Below, one piece after another: positions 33,935-42,665 of a DNA stretch of 64,000 nt. Origin of the DNA: a virus. The position numbers and the translations under genes were made by a program. The notes beneath the pieces were generated by a model. It saw only the letters and a list, made by a program, of their open reading frames with translations, had not been told where the DNA came from and did not search any database. Positions within the stretch are counted from its first letter, which is position 1; the number at the start of each line of letters is the position of its first letter. Location: the IMG/VR virus record IMGVR_UViG_3300029882_000268, positions 26,119-90,118 of that record, one strand, 5' to 3'.

Positions 33935-35371
33935 TTATGCGTACACTTCCAACGGCACTTCCGCAAGCTGCCGAATTTCAGGGAATTTCTGGAACCGCAG
34001 GACCTCGCCGTTCAGGTACGCTGGTTCAAGAATGTCAAACGGGTAGCCCATCTTGCCGTCACCCCTGTACTGCATGGAGTGATAGCCGCCCTGCTGGTCG
34101 TCCAGAAGGGCCTGCCGCCCGCGCTTCGATGCCTTGCCGGGATCGGTGATCGGGTCTTTCCAGATTTCAATCTGCTGACCGTTGATGACAGCGTTGCAGC
34201 ACTTGATTGCAACCTTCTGCGTATCTCGGTTCAATTTCTGGAGCAGCCCACCACCCATACCAAACACGATGTTGGCTGCGGACCACTTGGCGTCCTTCAT
34301 TGCCTGCAAAATCTTGCGGATGCCGTAGTGGTCGATGCCGTCGCCCCAGAGGACGCCGACGCAAGGCGGAAGCAGCTTGTAGCCGTTGCTCGTCTCGCGG
34401 ATGCCGAACTTCTCGCCCAGAATTTCCAGCACGCGAAGAGTGATCGCTACTGGATCACCGGAGTCGGGACGGACCACAACCTTGCCGTTACGGTTGCGGA
34501 TGCGTTCGCGATACGTGCCGCCGATGATGTTGGCAGTGAAGTTGAAAATGTCGTAGGAATCGCCAACGAGGGAGAGAATACCCGTGGGCACTTCATCCAG
34601 TGCGTTCTCGACAAACTTTGATTCGTACTCACGGCCCCACATAGTGGTGACGGAGTGCTCAGACGCGAATACGGAGTAACCCGGCATTTCGCCGCCGAAC
34701 TTCCCGAATCCGTAGAACTGCTCGATGTAGTCAATTCCGGGCAGTGTGTCCGTGCCTTGGAAGTTGACAAGGTGAGCCGCAGCACCGATACCCATTTGCT
34801 CGACGCAAGTGACGCCGCGACCGCCGAAATCGTGAAGCTGATACGGCAACGTGGAGAAATCATCAGCCGTCTCCGCGAGGAACTCAGCGAGGATTTGCTT
34901 GGTATAGCGAGACCGCGTGACGACAGCCGAGGGATACCACACGTGCTCCAGAATTGTTTCCGTCCAGCCCGGAACCCACGCACATTGATCGCAGGTGTTC
35001 TTCATCGTCCACATGACGTTCTTCACGGGGATCGGGAGACCTTCCTTGACCGCACGGATGTCCAGCGGTAGGTAGCCGCCATGTGCGTTGATGACGTGCC
35101 GCCAGCCTTCCTTGTTGAAGGCGCGGTCGTTCATGAAGTGCAGGCCCGCTTTGTACTCCGCTTCCTCAACATCAGTCAGCGTAGCGAACTTGCCCTCGAT
35201 GTTGCGGATCATGTTGCCCTGCAAATCGAACAGGACGGTGTACGGGTACTCGCCGCCGCGAGCCTCATAGTAATACAGCATTTCCGTGGTGCCCGGAACG
35301 ATGAACCGCCAGTGACCGACCTTGTAGCTGTCAGTCTTATGTAGTGGACGCGGTTTGAATGGACGTGGCAT
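33935..35371 (-). CDS. nadV: Nicotinamide phosphoribosyltransferase
   Basis: 478 residues, the usual NAMPT length. KPRPLHKTDSYKVGHWRFIV, YYYEARGGEYPYTVLFDLQG, HDFGGRGVTCVEQMGIGAAA, VNFQGTDTLPGIDYIEQFYG and VVRPDSGDPVAITLRVLEIL are the conserved family blocks. It makes NMN from nicotinamide and PRPP. Its start overlaps the 3' end of the NadM-Nudix gene by 35 nt, so the two are translationally coupled. Together they form the two-enzyme route (Nampt plus NMNAT) by which some phages rebuild NAD+ after NAD-depleting defences. Confidence 0.95.
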   Translation of the reverse strand: MPRPFKPRPLHKTDSYKVGHWRFIVPGTTEMLYYYEARGGEYPYTVLFDLQGNMIRNIEGKFATLTDVEEAEYKAGLHFMNDRAFNKEGWRHVINAHGGYLPLDIRAVKEGLPIPVKNVMWTMKNTCDQCAWVPGWTETILEHVWYPSAVVTRSRYTKQILAEFLAETADDFSTLPYQLHDFGGRGVTCVEQMGIGAAAHLVNFQGTDTLPGIDYIEQFYGFGKFGGEMPGYSVFASEHSVTTMWGREYESKFVENALDEVPTGILSLVGDSYDIFNFTANIIGGTYRERIRNRNGKVVVRPDSGDPVAITLRVLEILGEKFGIRETSNGYKLLPPCVGVLWGDGIDHYGIRKILQAMKDAKWSAANIVFGMGGGLLQKLNRDTQKVAIKCCNAVINGQQIEIWKDPITDPGKASKRGRQALLDDQQGGYHSMQYRGDGKMGYPFDILEPAYLNGEVLRFQKFPEIRQLAEVPLEVYA

Positions 35372-36278
35372 TTTGTGCCTCCTTGAATTTCTTGAGATAA
35401 TTCTGCAACATGACGAGAAGCTCCATGTGTTCCACCATCATGTCAAATGCCGTGAGTTTATCGAGACGGAACCAGCGAACATCCTTCACGTCGTCCTTCG
35501 CCACGGCCCCCATGTTACTGACACGTCCTGCGTAGAATGCGGTCAGCACGCTGCGGTCGGCAACACGGTAACGCCAGTCGTCGATGATGGCGGACCCGAT
35601 GTACTCTTGGTCAATCAGGTCGCAGCCCGTCTCTTCAATGGCTTCGAGCCGAGCGTTCTTTTCGATGTTGCCCTTTCGAGCTTCAACGTGCCCGCCTGCG
35701 AATCGCCATTTGTTTTCACCGGGCTTTTGAGCGAGAAGAACCTCGCTACGGTCATAGCTCAGGATGGCGATATCGACCATCATAAGCGTTACAGGCCACA
35801 GATGGTGAATAGCGTAGATCATGCCCGCACGGAAATCGGAAGATTCGAGCACCTTATCAGAATGTTCCTTGCGGTTAGCCGTTGCACTAATGGAGGCATC
35901 AACGGAGAGAGCCAATTCAACAGGCTTGAATCTGCCGTGGTAGTGCGGGACAAAAGAGTCGCGTCCGCCGTACAGTGTAACGTCGGCGAAATCGGCACAC
36001 GAGGAAATGGCGTAATCCAGTTGCTCGCTCCAAGACTCATCGTCTCGGGTATCGCGGAGTGGGAGCACGATGAACTCGGGGAATTTGGCTTGGATCATAG
36101 CCTTCCGCGTCGGGAAGTCCAGAGGGTGGTTCTGTGTGAGACTTGCGGGTGCCACACCGACGAACACGATTACAGTTTTGTGATTCCGTCGAACCTGACG
36201 GAATAGCTCCATGTGCCCTTCGGTTAAATCGGTGACTTGGAACCGTCCGACGATGACGCCGTAGCTCGGTTTAATCAC
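35337..36278 (-). CDS. nadM: Bifunctional NMN adenylyltransferase / Nudix hydrolase
   Basis: 313 residues, GTG start. N-terminal NadM-type nucleotidyltransferase (1-170): GVIVGRFQVTDLTEGHMELF with the HxxH-type site partly altered (EGHMEL), FPTRKAMIQAKFPEFIVLPL, and a C-terminal ISATANRKEH matching ISxT-x-x-R. C-terminal Nudix domain (180-300): the Nudix box is GHVEARKGNIEKNARLEAIE, then ETGC. It converts NMN to NAD+, while the Nudix half may hydrolyse ADP-ribose derivatives. GTGA overlap with the upstream gene. Substrate use of the Nudix half is inferred. Confidence 0.93.
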   Translation of the reverse strand: MIKPSYGVIVGRFQVTDLTEGHMELFRQVRRNHKTVIVFVGVAPASLTQNHPLDFPTRKAMIQAKFPEFIVLPLRDTRDDESWSEQLDYAISSCADFADVTLYGGRDSFVPHYHGRFKPVELALSVDASISATANRKEHSDKVLESSDFRAGMIYAIHHLWPVTLMMVDIAILSYDRSEVLLAQKPGENKWRFAGGHVEARKGNIEKNARLEAIEETGCDLIDQEYIGSAIIDDWRYRVADRSVLTAFYAGRVSNMGAVAKDDVKDVRWFRLDKLTAFDMMVEHMELLVMLQNYLKKFKEAQNATSIQTASTT

Positions 36279-36583
36279 TTTGTTGGCTCCTGTTCTTTTG
36301 ATGCTTTCAGGTCGGCGAGAGGCACATTTTCTTTCACGCCGAATCGCGGTTTACGGTTGGCCTTGTGCATTTCTGTGTTGCGTATAAGGCAGGTCTCGGC
36401 TTCGAGTATGGTGACGGAGCCGATCATCTCGTGAGCAATCTGACGGAGAGGGTAACCTTCCACCAGATACTTTTCCATGATCGGTCTGAGAGCACTTAGG
36501 GATTCGTCAAAGAGGCGGTTGCCTTCCTCGGTGCTCACTTCCCAATCATTATAGAGACTTCGGTTTGGTACTTTCGCTTCCAT
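36275..36583 (-). CDS. Hypothetical protein
   Basis: 102 residues from the ATG at 36581-36583, with GAGGAC 7 nt upstream. Helical, with ALRPIMEKYLVEGYPLRQIA and SVTILEAETCLIRNTEMHKA. Precedes the NAD genes in the operon through a GTGA overlap. Not recognised; it could be a small partner of the NAD pathway or unrelated. Confidence 0.6.
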   Translation of the reverse strand: MEAKVPNRSLYNDWEVSTEEGNRLFDESLSALRPIMEKYLVEGYPLRQIAHEMIGSVTILEAETCLIRNTEMHKANRKPRFGVKENVPLADLKASKEQEPTK

Positions 36584-36746
36584 TGAGTGCGTCCTCAATC
36601 ACTTTCATGCGGCGTTGCTGCTCCGCGTTCGACAGGAAATTTGGCATTCGCACGCTCATTCTACCGTCTGGCGTGTCCATGTAAAACTCGGTCGTCCACC
36701 GTTCGGTGTCCATGACCTGTTCAGCCTGCGTGTAGCCTTTAGCCAT
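36549..36746 (-). CDS. Small hypothetical protein
   Basis: 65 residues (MAKGYTQAEQVMDTERWTTE, FYMDTPDGRMSVRMPNFLSN). Overlaps both neighbours slightly. Not recognised. Confidence 0.55.
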   Translation of the reverse strand: MAKGYTQAEQVMDTERWTTEFYMDTPDGRMSVRMPNFLSNAEQQRRMKVIEDALNGSESTKPKSL

Positions 36747-36975
36747 TAGGGAAGAGTTCCTTCTCCAAGTCTGATGCGACGATGGGGTTGTTCAGGCGAA
36801 ACGAACAGACCGAATCCCACCGTTCTTGCAGGATGATGGCCTGTTTCCGCTTAAACTCTGGCAACCCGTTTTCGTATTTCAGACCATGGAGAAAATTCGC
36901 CATCTGAGTTCCGATGAAATCGAGACGGCTGACCTGCGAGCGTTTCGCCCGCTTCTTAGCGACGGCTGTTGGCAT
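36739..36975 (-). CDS. Small basic protein, first gene of the NAD operon
   Basis: 78 residues with a very basic N-terminus (MPTAVAKKRAKRSQVSRLDF). GGAGGGG precedes the ATG, and the CCTAGCC-class promoter at 36994-37029 is immediately upstream, so this gene, 36549-36746, 36275-36583, nadM and nadV are likely one operon. Function unknown; a nucleic-acid-binding role is possible. Confidence 0.65.
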   Translation of the reverse strand: MPTAVAKKRAKRSQVSRLDFIGTQMANFLHGLKYENGLPEFKRKQAIILQERWDSVCSFRLNNPIVASDLEKELFPNG

Positions 36976-36993
36976 TGTACCCCTCCGTAGACT

Positions 36994-37029
36994 ATTCTAC
37001 CTAGTGTACACTGATTTCGGCTAGGAATC
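36994..37029 (-). promoter_or_regulatory. CCTAGCC-class promoter of the NAD operon
   Basis: Minus strand ATTCCTAGCCGAA (CCTAGCC at 37019-37025), 19 nt, TAGAAT at 36994-36999. It overlaps the last codons of the helicase gene. Confidence 0.65.
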
Positions 37030-39940
37030 TAGAGGGTTTTAGCATAATTACGTTGGGGGAGTCGGGCTGCTGGTACATGGCGGGGACGCACAAATTGAGG
37101 TAGTCCCGTGCCCGCGTGCAAGCTACGTAAAACAAACGTCTTTCTTCTTCAATCTCGTCCTCAGACCCCATGGAGAACTTGTGGGGAAGGGAGCTTTCCA
37201 CGACGTTTGCCACGTAGACCCGCTTCCATTCGAGCCCCTTGGCGCTGTGGATAGTGCTGATGGTGACCGCGCCTGACTCGTCATCATCCTTCGGGCGATC
37301 AAGCGTAAGCTGGAAAATAATGTCCTCGGCGGTCATCTTGTTGTCGGCGACCATCCCCTCAAGAAGCTGGGCGAACCGATCCAAATTTTCGAGTTTGGTT
37401 TTAACCTTGTTGCTGTCTCTTTTGTACTTCTCGGCAAGGTAGGTCGTATACTGGGTCAGGGCGAGCGTCCGTTCCAGCATAGCAACTGGGTCTTCACCAA
37501 ACTGGGATATGAGCCTGACGATCCCGCCGAACGATGCTATCTTGGCGTTCTTGTCGCCCTCCGCTGCGGCGATCAGATCACCATCATGTTTGTCGTTGGC
37601 GATGGCACGAATCTTTTCCAATGCCACTTCGCCACACCCCCTACGCGGCACGCTTGCAGCCCGCACGAATGCCATGAAATCCCTATGGTTGGTCGCCAGC
37701 CTCATATACGACAGTACGTCTCGCACTTCTTCGGTCTGCAAAAGCCCCCGCCCGCCGCGCACGACATACGGGATTTTGCGTCTCACCAACTCAGCTTCAA
37801 TGTCACGAATCTGAATCGCCGCCCGAACTAAGATGCAGTTCTCACGGTAGGAGATCGGCCTAGCCGCCGACTCTCGGGGTTTTACCCCATTGGCAACAGA
37901 AGCGGCGTCACGCAGGAACTTCTCGTTGTCCTTGTAGATTTCAATGGCGATCTCGGATGCAATGTCTCGCGACATCGTACCCCGGATGATCTCGATTTTG
38001 CCCTTCTCCCCGTTCAAACCACGCCAACTTTCCATCTTGAGCGGGATGGTACGGGTCATCTTGTTCTGAATCGCATTCGCCATGTCCACGATTTTTTGAC
38101 CGCTGCGGTGGTTACGGGCAATTCGATATAGCTTGGGCTGAACGCCCCGCCAGTTCTCGCTGAAGTCCTTCAGGATTTGCGGCACGGCACCGTTGAACCC
38201 GTAGATCGAGTTCCCCACTACGATGCCGTCTACAACGTAAGTATGGTCTTTTTCAACGTCCAGCGAATACACCAGTCCTTCGTATGGCATTTGCGGCATG
38301 ACGAGTATTGGGGTTGACTGATTATTTCCTTCGATAGGAACGTAGACTTGAAGACCCGCACGAACTAAAATCTGAACGTTTGCGGCTGCGGTTTTGAAGT
38401 ACCCCCGCCAGTTATGGTTGTACTGACGTTGGTTTTCCGACCACCGCACCATGGAAGGACACTCCCATAGCAAGCGGAATGCTTTCAAACACGCCCAACC
38501 ACTGCCGCCCTTTCCTTCTCGCCGACGATCCTCAAAAGGCAGAACAGCCGTGAGTGAACCACTTGTTGGAGATGACGCTTCTACGGTCGCAGTTTGTAGA
38601 CTCTGAAAAATATCGAGACGCTCTAAATCAGCCTCGAAACATGTCTGAGGGATTCCGTAATAACACGAAACGATCTCTTCAAGTTTCCGCGCTTCTCTCT
38701 TAGAGTCCTTAACCGCGAGTACCCAACCTTTATCAGCTTTCTCCTGACGCATCCGAGCCGTCAATCCGAAAGCATGATTGTTGCGCTTCAACTTCGCCAT
38801 ACCGACTCTGAAACCGAAGTTTTCACGCCACATGAGATAGACGATGTATTTACCACTCGTCTCCGAACCGAGACGTACCCACAATTGATGATTGGGAGTG
38901 ACACGGGTCTGCTTTCCGTCCCCAGTGCAGACCTTAAGAAGAATTCCTTTGTATGGTCTAGATGCGACCTTAATCTTCCTACCGATTTTATAGGTTCGTT
39001 GGTCTTTCCGTGTCCATGATTCCGCCAATTCACCATCAACTAGCGTCGAAATGTCTTTTTCCACCCACTCAGAAGGCGTCCAAGGTTTTCCATATCCGTT
39101 CGGTTTATGCCCAGATACTTTGATTTTCACCACTGAACCGGGAGGTTGACATTGGCTCATGTCGCCGACGACGTAGATGTTCATGTTGCTGGGGGCAAGC
39201 AGCGAGTTGACGAACTCCCACTGTACGGGGTTCGTATCCTGAGCTTCATCCATCAGGACGTGATCCCACATCGCTTGAATAGCCCCACGCCACTTCGCGT
39301 CCCTGCGGAATCGTCGCACAGTCAGGTGCAACATGTCGTCGAAATCCACGACCGAATTCCGAGCCTTTTCCTCTTCGTACAGTTTCCACAGACACAATTC
39401 GGTCTCACCCATCGCATGGTAGCCGCCGTGCATTACCTCGGCTTCCGCTGCGATCTCTTCCGTGTAGTCACTCATGAAACCAACACCACGGGCTCGGTGA
39501 AATGAGATGTTCTCCAAGACACGCCACGGATTGGTGTCCGTGATCTTGCCCCGCTCGATGATCTTCTTCATCATCTGGCTCTGATCGTAATCGTCGAGTG
39601 GGGATACCCTGTCTTTTAATTCGCATTCGCCCTCGACACTAAAGGCTGGCGGATTCTTACGGATGGCACCCAGAGCGAGGGAGTGGATTGTCGAGACACG
39701 GGGGTTCAGAAGCGGGGTATCGTTTGTATCGAGCCCCAAGCGGGTTAGGAGTTCGCCTGCGGCTTTGTTGGTAAACGTCACCGCGCAAATACGCTTTGGG
39801 ACGACGCCCTTTTTATCCATCAAATGGCGAACACGCTCGGTGAGCACGCGAGTCTTGCCGCTGCCCGCGCCTGCGATCAAGCAAGCGGGTTCGTTGAGCG
39901 GATGTTCGACCGCGAGCGTCTGTTCTTCATTTAGCTGCAT
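37001..39940 (-). CDS. UvrD/PcrA-family DNA helicase interrupted by an intein
   Basis: 979 residues, about 665 after intein removal, as expected for the family. Walker A AGAGSGKT (23-30), motif Ia FTNKAAGEL, motif II DEAQD (231-235), motif III GDMSQ/SIYGF split by the intein between residues 263 and 578, motif V region VTISTIHSAKGLEWKRVYV, motif VI VACTRARDYLN. SF1A helicases translocate 3'-5' on ssDNA in repair and replication restart. The intein (264-577) lies in motif III, so splicing is needed for activity. The stop overlaps the promoter for the NAD operon. A single-start operon with 39931-40149 upstream. Confidence 0.93.
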   Translation of the reverse strand: MQLNEEQTLAVEHPLNEPACLIAGAGSGKTRVLTERVRHLMDKKGVVPKRICAVTFTNKAAGELLTRLGLDTNDTPLLNPRVSTIHSLALGAIRKNPPAFSVEGECELKDRVSPLDDYDQSQMMKKIIERGKITDTNPWRVLENISFHRARGVGFMSDYTEEIAAEAEVMHGGYHAMGETELCLWKLYEEEKARNSVVDFDDMLHLTVRRFRRDAKWRGAIQAMWDHVLMDEAQDTNPVQWEFVNSLLAPSNMNIYVVGDMSQCQPPGSVVKIKVSGHKPNGYGKPWTPSEWVEKDISTLVDGELAESWTRKDQRTYKIGRKIKVASRPYKGILLKVCTGDGKQTRVTPNHQLWVRLGSETSGKYIVYLMWRENFGFRVGMAKLKRNNHAFGLTARMRQEKADKGWVLAVKDSKREARKLEEIVSCYYGIPQTCFEADLERLDIFQSLQTATVEASSPTSGSLTAVLPFEDRRREGKGGSGWACLKAFRLLWECPSMVRWSENQRQYNHNWRGYFKTAAANVQILVRAGLQVYVPIEGNNQSTPILVMPQMPYEGLVYSLDVEKDHTYVVDGIVVGNSIYGFNGAVPQILKDFSENWRGVQPKLYRIARNHRSGQKIVDMANAIQNKMTRTIPLKMESWRGLNGEKGKIEIIRGTMSRDIASEIAIEIYKDNEKFLRDAASVANGVKPRESAARPISYRENCILVRAAIQIRDIEAELVRRKIPYVVRGGRGLLQTEEVRDVLSYMRLATNHRDFMAFVRAASVPRRGCGEVALEKIRAIANDKHDGDLIAAAEGDKNAKIASFGGIVRLISQFGEDPVAMLERTLALTQYTTYLAEKYKRDSNKVKTKLENLDRFAQLLEGMVADNKMTAEDIIFQLTLDRPKDDDESGAVTISTIHSAKGLEWKRVYVANVVESSLPHKFSMGSEDEIEEERRLFYVACTRARDYLNLCVPAMYQQPDSPNVIMLKPSRFLAEISVH
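38210..39151 (-). other. Intein in helicase motif III
   Basis: 314 residues, starting Cys264 (CQPPGSVVKIKVSG) and ending GLVYSLDVEKDHTYVVDGIV, then VGN before Ser+1. Block B is TRVTPNHQLWV. The penultimate residue is Gly where most inteins have His. The middle lacks LAGLIDADG motifs; KYIVYLMWRENFGFRVG faintly recalls a GIY-YIG core. Exteins rejoin as GDMSQ-SIYGF, a perfect motif III. Confidence 0.9.
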
Positions 39941-40149
39941 TTTAGGGCGTAGTAATTTGGGTCGGTTTGCTCTTCTTCGGACAGCTTATCAATCTCCCAT
40001 CGGCCACGCGGGTCGGTGCCAAGAAGTCCACGGTTAGCCGCACGGATGATTTCACGGTCGGCGGGGGTGAATGACGCATAGCGACTCATGATGTCCAGAA
40101 TGGTCATCAGGGCTTGGCGGGGTTCTTCTACTTCGGATTCGCGAATCAT
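39931..40149 (-). CDS. Small hypothetical protein
   Basis: 72 residues (ALMTILDIMSRYASFTPADR; EIIRAANRGLLGTDPRGRWE). GGAGGAG precedes the ATG. Overlaps the helicase start by 10 nt and the phosphatase stop by 4 nt. Not recognised. Confidence 0.6.
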   Translation of the reverse strand: MIRESEVEEPRQALMTILDIMSRYASFTPADREIIRAANRGLLGTDPRGRWEIDKLSEEEQTDPNYYALKCS

Positions 40150-40937
40150 GATCTCCTCCAGAGAATGGCCGTCACGTTGTCACCCGTAGGGATGCTGACG
40201 GCGTAATCGACGAGTTCCTTGGCGTTGACATCCTGCTCTTCGATCATCTTAACGATATCGAGGAGCATCTGCACTCCAGATTCATCGTGCCCCGGGGATA
40301 GCAACCCGTCCGATCCTACCAGAACCCACCCACCCAAATCAACCGTATAGACCTCAGGCTGGCGGCAGAGAATCTTACCCAGATCGCGGTCACCGAAAGC
40401 ACGGCTCATCTGCAACCCATGCCCCTCAGGGCCGTAGCAGATGTAGCCGTTCTGGGAATAGTACCCGCCGCGTGCCTGAGCCGCTGCACGTTCCGCCATG
40501 TTAGTGCGGACGTTGTGTTCAGGGCTGACATGAAATGTCCCATCTGGTTGCTGCACGATCACCGGGGAATCGCCGAGGATGGCTACGTGGACCTTGGTTT
40601 CTTTCCCCGTGTTAGCCTTGGGGATGAAGGCAATGCTCATGGTAGACCCGCACTCCATGTTGGAAGTAAGCATGTCGAATTTGTCGAAGAGTTCCTTGAA
40701 CAGAAAATCGGGACTCTTCTCGGGGGAGAAGACAGAATCCCAAACCTCGCAGAACTTGCTCTCCAGTTCGATAGCGCACGCTGCGTCACCATGACCGTCC
40801 ATAACGACCATTATGAGGCCCTCTTCGGCAGAGATCATCAGATGGCGGTCTTCCTGATAGCCGCGCATTCCTTTATTCGCGGCACCCGTCAACACCAGAG
40901 GGCGGTTAACCGCCTGTTTGCTCTTACGCTTACTCAT
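40146..40937 (-). CDS. PP2C-family Ser/Thr protein phosphatase
   Basis: 263 residues with all PP2C motifs in order: GMRGYQEDRH (1), VVMDGHGDAA (2), GSTMSIAFI, VAILGDSPV, SRAFGDRDLG, VLVGSDGLLSPGHD (8) and GDNVTAILW (11). Metal-binding aspartates are all present, so it should be active. It would dephosphorylate Ser/Thr-phosphoproteins in the cell; host kinase-based defence is a possible target, but that is inference. A PP2C gene in a phage is uncommon to my knowledge. The start overlaps the stop of the upstream cysteine-rich gene. Confidence 0.92.
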   Translation of the reverse strand: MSKRKSKQAVNRPLVLTGAANKGMRGYQEDRHLMISAEEGLIMVVMDGHGDAACAIELESKFCEVWDSVFSPEKSPDFLFKELFDKFDMLTSNMECGSTMSIAFIPKANTGKETKVHVAILGDSPVIVQQPDGTFHVSPEHNVRTNMAERAAAQARGGYYSQNGYICYGPEGHGLQMSRAFGDRDLGKILCRQPEVYTVDLGGWVLVGSDGLLSPGHDESGVQMLLDIVKMIEEQDVNAKELVDYAVSIPTGDNVTAILWRRS

Positions 40938-41503
40938 TAGTCTCTCTTTTTCTTCATGCTGGCGAGCTTCTTGGAAATGAGTTTGATTTCCTTTAGCTCT
41001 TTTGCGTGAGCGGCATTAGCTTCGTCACAGACGTGGCACGGCTTGCCGCATTGATTCTTGGGGTCTTTCTGGTGCTCAGCAAATCGGACTTCCATCTCAG
41101 CAACCATCTTGCAGGCTTCGCAGCACTTGGAGATGTCTTCCTTGGTGCCAGCGTTAGGATTTCCCTCTTTACGCCAGACATCGTGCTCCCGCTTGAGCTT
41201 GCGATTGTACGTCATCCAGTCGGGATAATCCTTGGGGACGAATGGAACCTCGCCCGCAGCCTCTAGAGCCAGCAGGAAATAGCGCATCTCCGACGTGTTC
41301 GCCATGGCCTCGACGCGGCTGTGGCACGGGCAACCGCAATCATTCACGTCTGGGTTGTTGAAATAGGTGATACAGCAAGCGCAATCGTAAGCCCCGCCCC
41401 ACTCACTGTCGGCGGAATTGCCCTTCCAGCAGAATATCCAACGCCACTTGTGGTTGTGCAGAATCTTTTCGAGGATTAAGCCTTGCTTGGTCCGGTTTCT
41501 CAC
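40937..41503 (-). CDS. Cysteine-rich hypothetical protein
   Basis: 188 residues from a GTG at 41501-41503 that overlaps the previous TGA (GTGA) with AGGAG 7 nt upstream; the longer ATG reading would overlap the preceding gene by about 50 nt. CACCITYFNNPDVNDCGCPC and CCEACKMVAEMEVRF, then CGKPCHV make at least three metal-binding clusters. Coiled, basic C-terminus. Not recognised. Confidence 0.65.
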   Translation of the reverse strand: MRNRTKQGLILEKILHNHKWRWIFCWKGNSADSEWGGAYDCACCITYFNNPDVNDCGCPCHSRVEAMANTSEMRYFLLALEAAGEVPFVPKDYPDWMTYNRKLKREHDVWRKEGNPNAGTKEDISKCCEACKMVAEMEVRFAEHQKDPKNQCGKPCHVCDEANAAHAKELKEIKLISKKLASMKKKRD

Positions 41504-41772
41504 GCGGTAGCTCCTATATTCCAATACTGGATTTGCAGGCTCATTACGCACAGATTTTCAGGTAGGCCGAACTCCCCTCCACGGGTCATATACGCCACGG
41601 TCGCCAGAACGTGCCGCCCCGTATGCCGCCCCGTTTTCGGGTCCCACTCCAGCAGCATCAACTCGTCGCCCTCTTGAAAGTTGCGGTCGTTGACTCGAAG
41701 TTCGTACCGTTTGCTACCTGCGAGGATGGCACAGAACTGCTTCGGCCAAGTTTTCAGGTCGTGTCGTTGCAT
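41500..41772 (-). CDS. DUF3850 (ASCH/PUA-like) protein
   Basis: 90 residues from the ATG at 41770-41772 (MQRHDLKTWPKQFCAILAGS). The pattern KTWPxxF...RYELRVNDRNFQEGDELML and EWDPKTGRHTGR is diagnostic of DUF3850, a PUA/ASCH-like fold probably binding RNA or modified nucleic acid. TGGTATTATC lies 10 nt before the start. Confidence 0.88.
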   Translation of the reverse strand: MQRHDLKTWPKQFCAILAGSKRYELRVNDRNFQEGDELMLLEWDPKTGRHTGRHVLATVAYMTRGGEFGLPENLCVMSLQIQYWNIGATA

Positions 41773-41796
41773 AGTTGATAATACCACAAAAGTAAA

Positions 41797-41820
41797 CCCC
41801 CCGCCGAAGCTGGCGGGGGG
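41797..41820 (-). terminator. Rho-independent terminator
   Basis: Minus strand CCCCCCGCC, loop AGCTTC, GGCGGGGGG, then TTTACTTTTG; placed 22 nt past the stop at 41842 and before the DUF3850 promoter. Confidence 0.85.
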
Positions 41821-41841
41821 TCGGGGAGGACTGTGACTCGG

Positions 41842-42606
41842 TTAGTTCCCGTCGAACATCTTGCTGCAAGCGGCTTTCATGATCTCGCAGTTTTGATCGA
41901 GGATCGGCTTGCCGTCCGGCCCGATTACCGGGTTCTGGCACGCCGCAGGAATTTCTTTGAGGCAGGAATTCACGTCGCCGTACAGGACCGCAAGCTGCGC
42001 TCGGATTGCCTTTTCTCTGGCGAGGTTGGCGTCGTAGTCGGCTTTGAGTTGCGTCATGTCCGCCTTCCACTGCGCGATGTTGGTCTGGTTGTTCTGCCAG
42101 ATTTGATCCAGCTTGGATTTGGTCGCGTCAAGATTCGGACGCTGCTGATCCAGTCTGGCGTTCGCTTGGTCAATCTGAGACTGAGCCTGAGCTAACTGTG
42201 CTTTGTTGGCATCCAACTGATTCGCCTCTGCGTTGTACCCGGCGCACGAACCGTCATGGTTATACTCGATGCACTGGTGAGAGTTGTGCTGTGCCAAACG
42301 CTCTTGGTAGTTCTGGATCGACGGGTTCAGCAACTCTTGCTGGCGGTTGGCCTCGCCCTGCTGTTGGTTGAAGGTGTTGAGGTCTTGCGTGTACTGATCG
42401 TTGTACTTGGTGTAGGCGTCCACCGCGAACTTGATCTCGTCCTTTTTCTCGGTCAGGGCGTCGTACCGCTTCTCCATCGGCACATAAGCCTGCTGAACGT
42501 TGCTCAGTTCATCCTTGAGACTGGCGATCTGGGCGGACTTGTCTTGAGCGAACAAAGATACTGAGAGCAGAAGAACTGCGAGGAGCAAAAACGACTTGGT
42601 TTTCAT
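41842..42606 (-). CDS. Exported coiled-coil protein
   Basis: 254 residues from the ATG at 42604-42606. Signal peptide MKTKSFLLLAVLLLSVSLFA, mature N-terminus QDKSAQ. Most of the rest is Gln/Asn-rich coiled coil (KYNDQYTQDLNTFNQQQGEA; NPSIQNYQERLAQHNSHQ). Two Cys pairs (CIEYNHDGSC; CLKEIPAAC) suggest disulfides. Co-located with another secreted protein; the terminator downstream ends the unit. It is not a recognised spanin. Confidence 0.7.
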   Translation of the reverse strand: MKTKSFLLLAVLLLSVSLFAQDKSAQIASLKDELSNVQQAYVPMEKRYDALTEKKDEIKFAVDAYTKYNDQYTQDLNTFNQQQGEANRQQELLNPSIQNYQERLAQHNSHQCIEYNHDGSCAGYNAEANQLDANKAQLAQAQSQIDQANARLDQQRPNLDATKSKLDQIWQNNQTNIAQWKADMTQLKADYDANLAREKAIRAQLAVLYGDVNSCLKEIPAACQNPVIGPDGKPILDQNCEIMKAACSKMFDGN

Positions 42607-42665
42607 GGTTTCCATTCTGCTCTTAGATTTAAGGGGTGGAATGAGCAATTCCGCCCCCTATGGAC

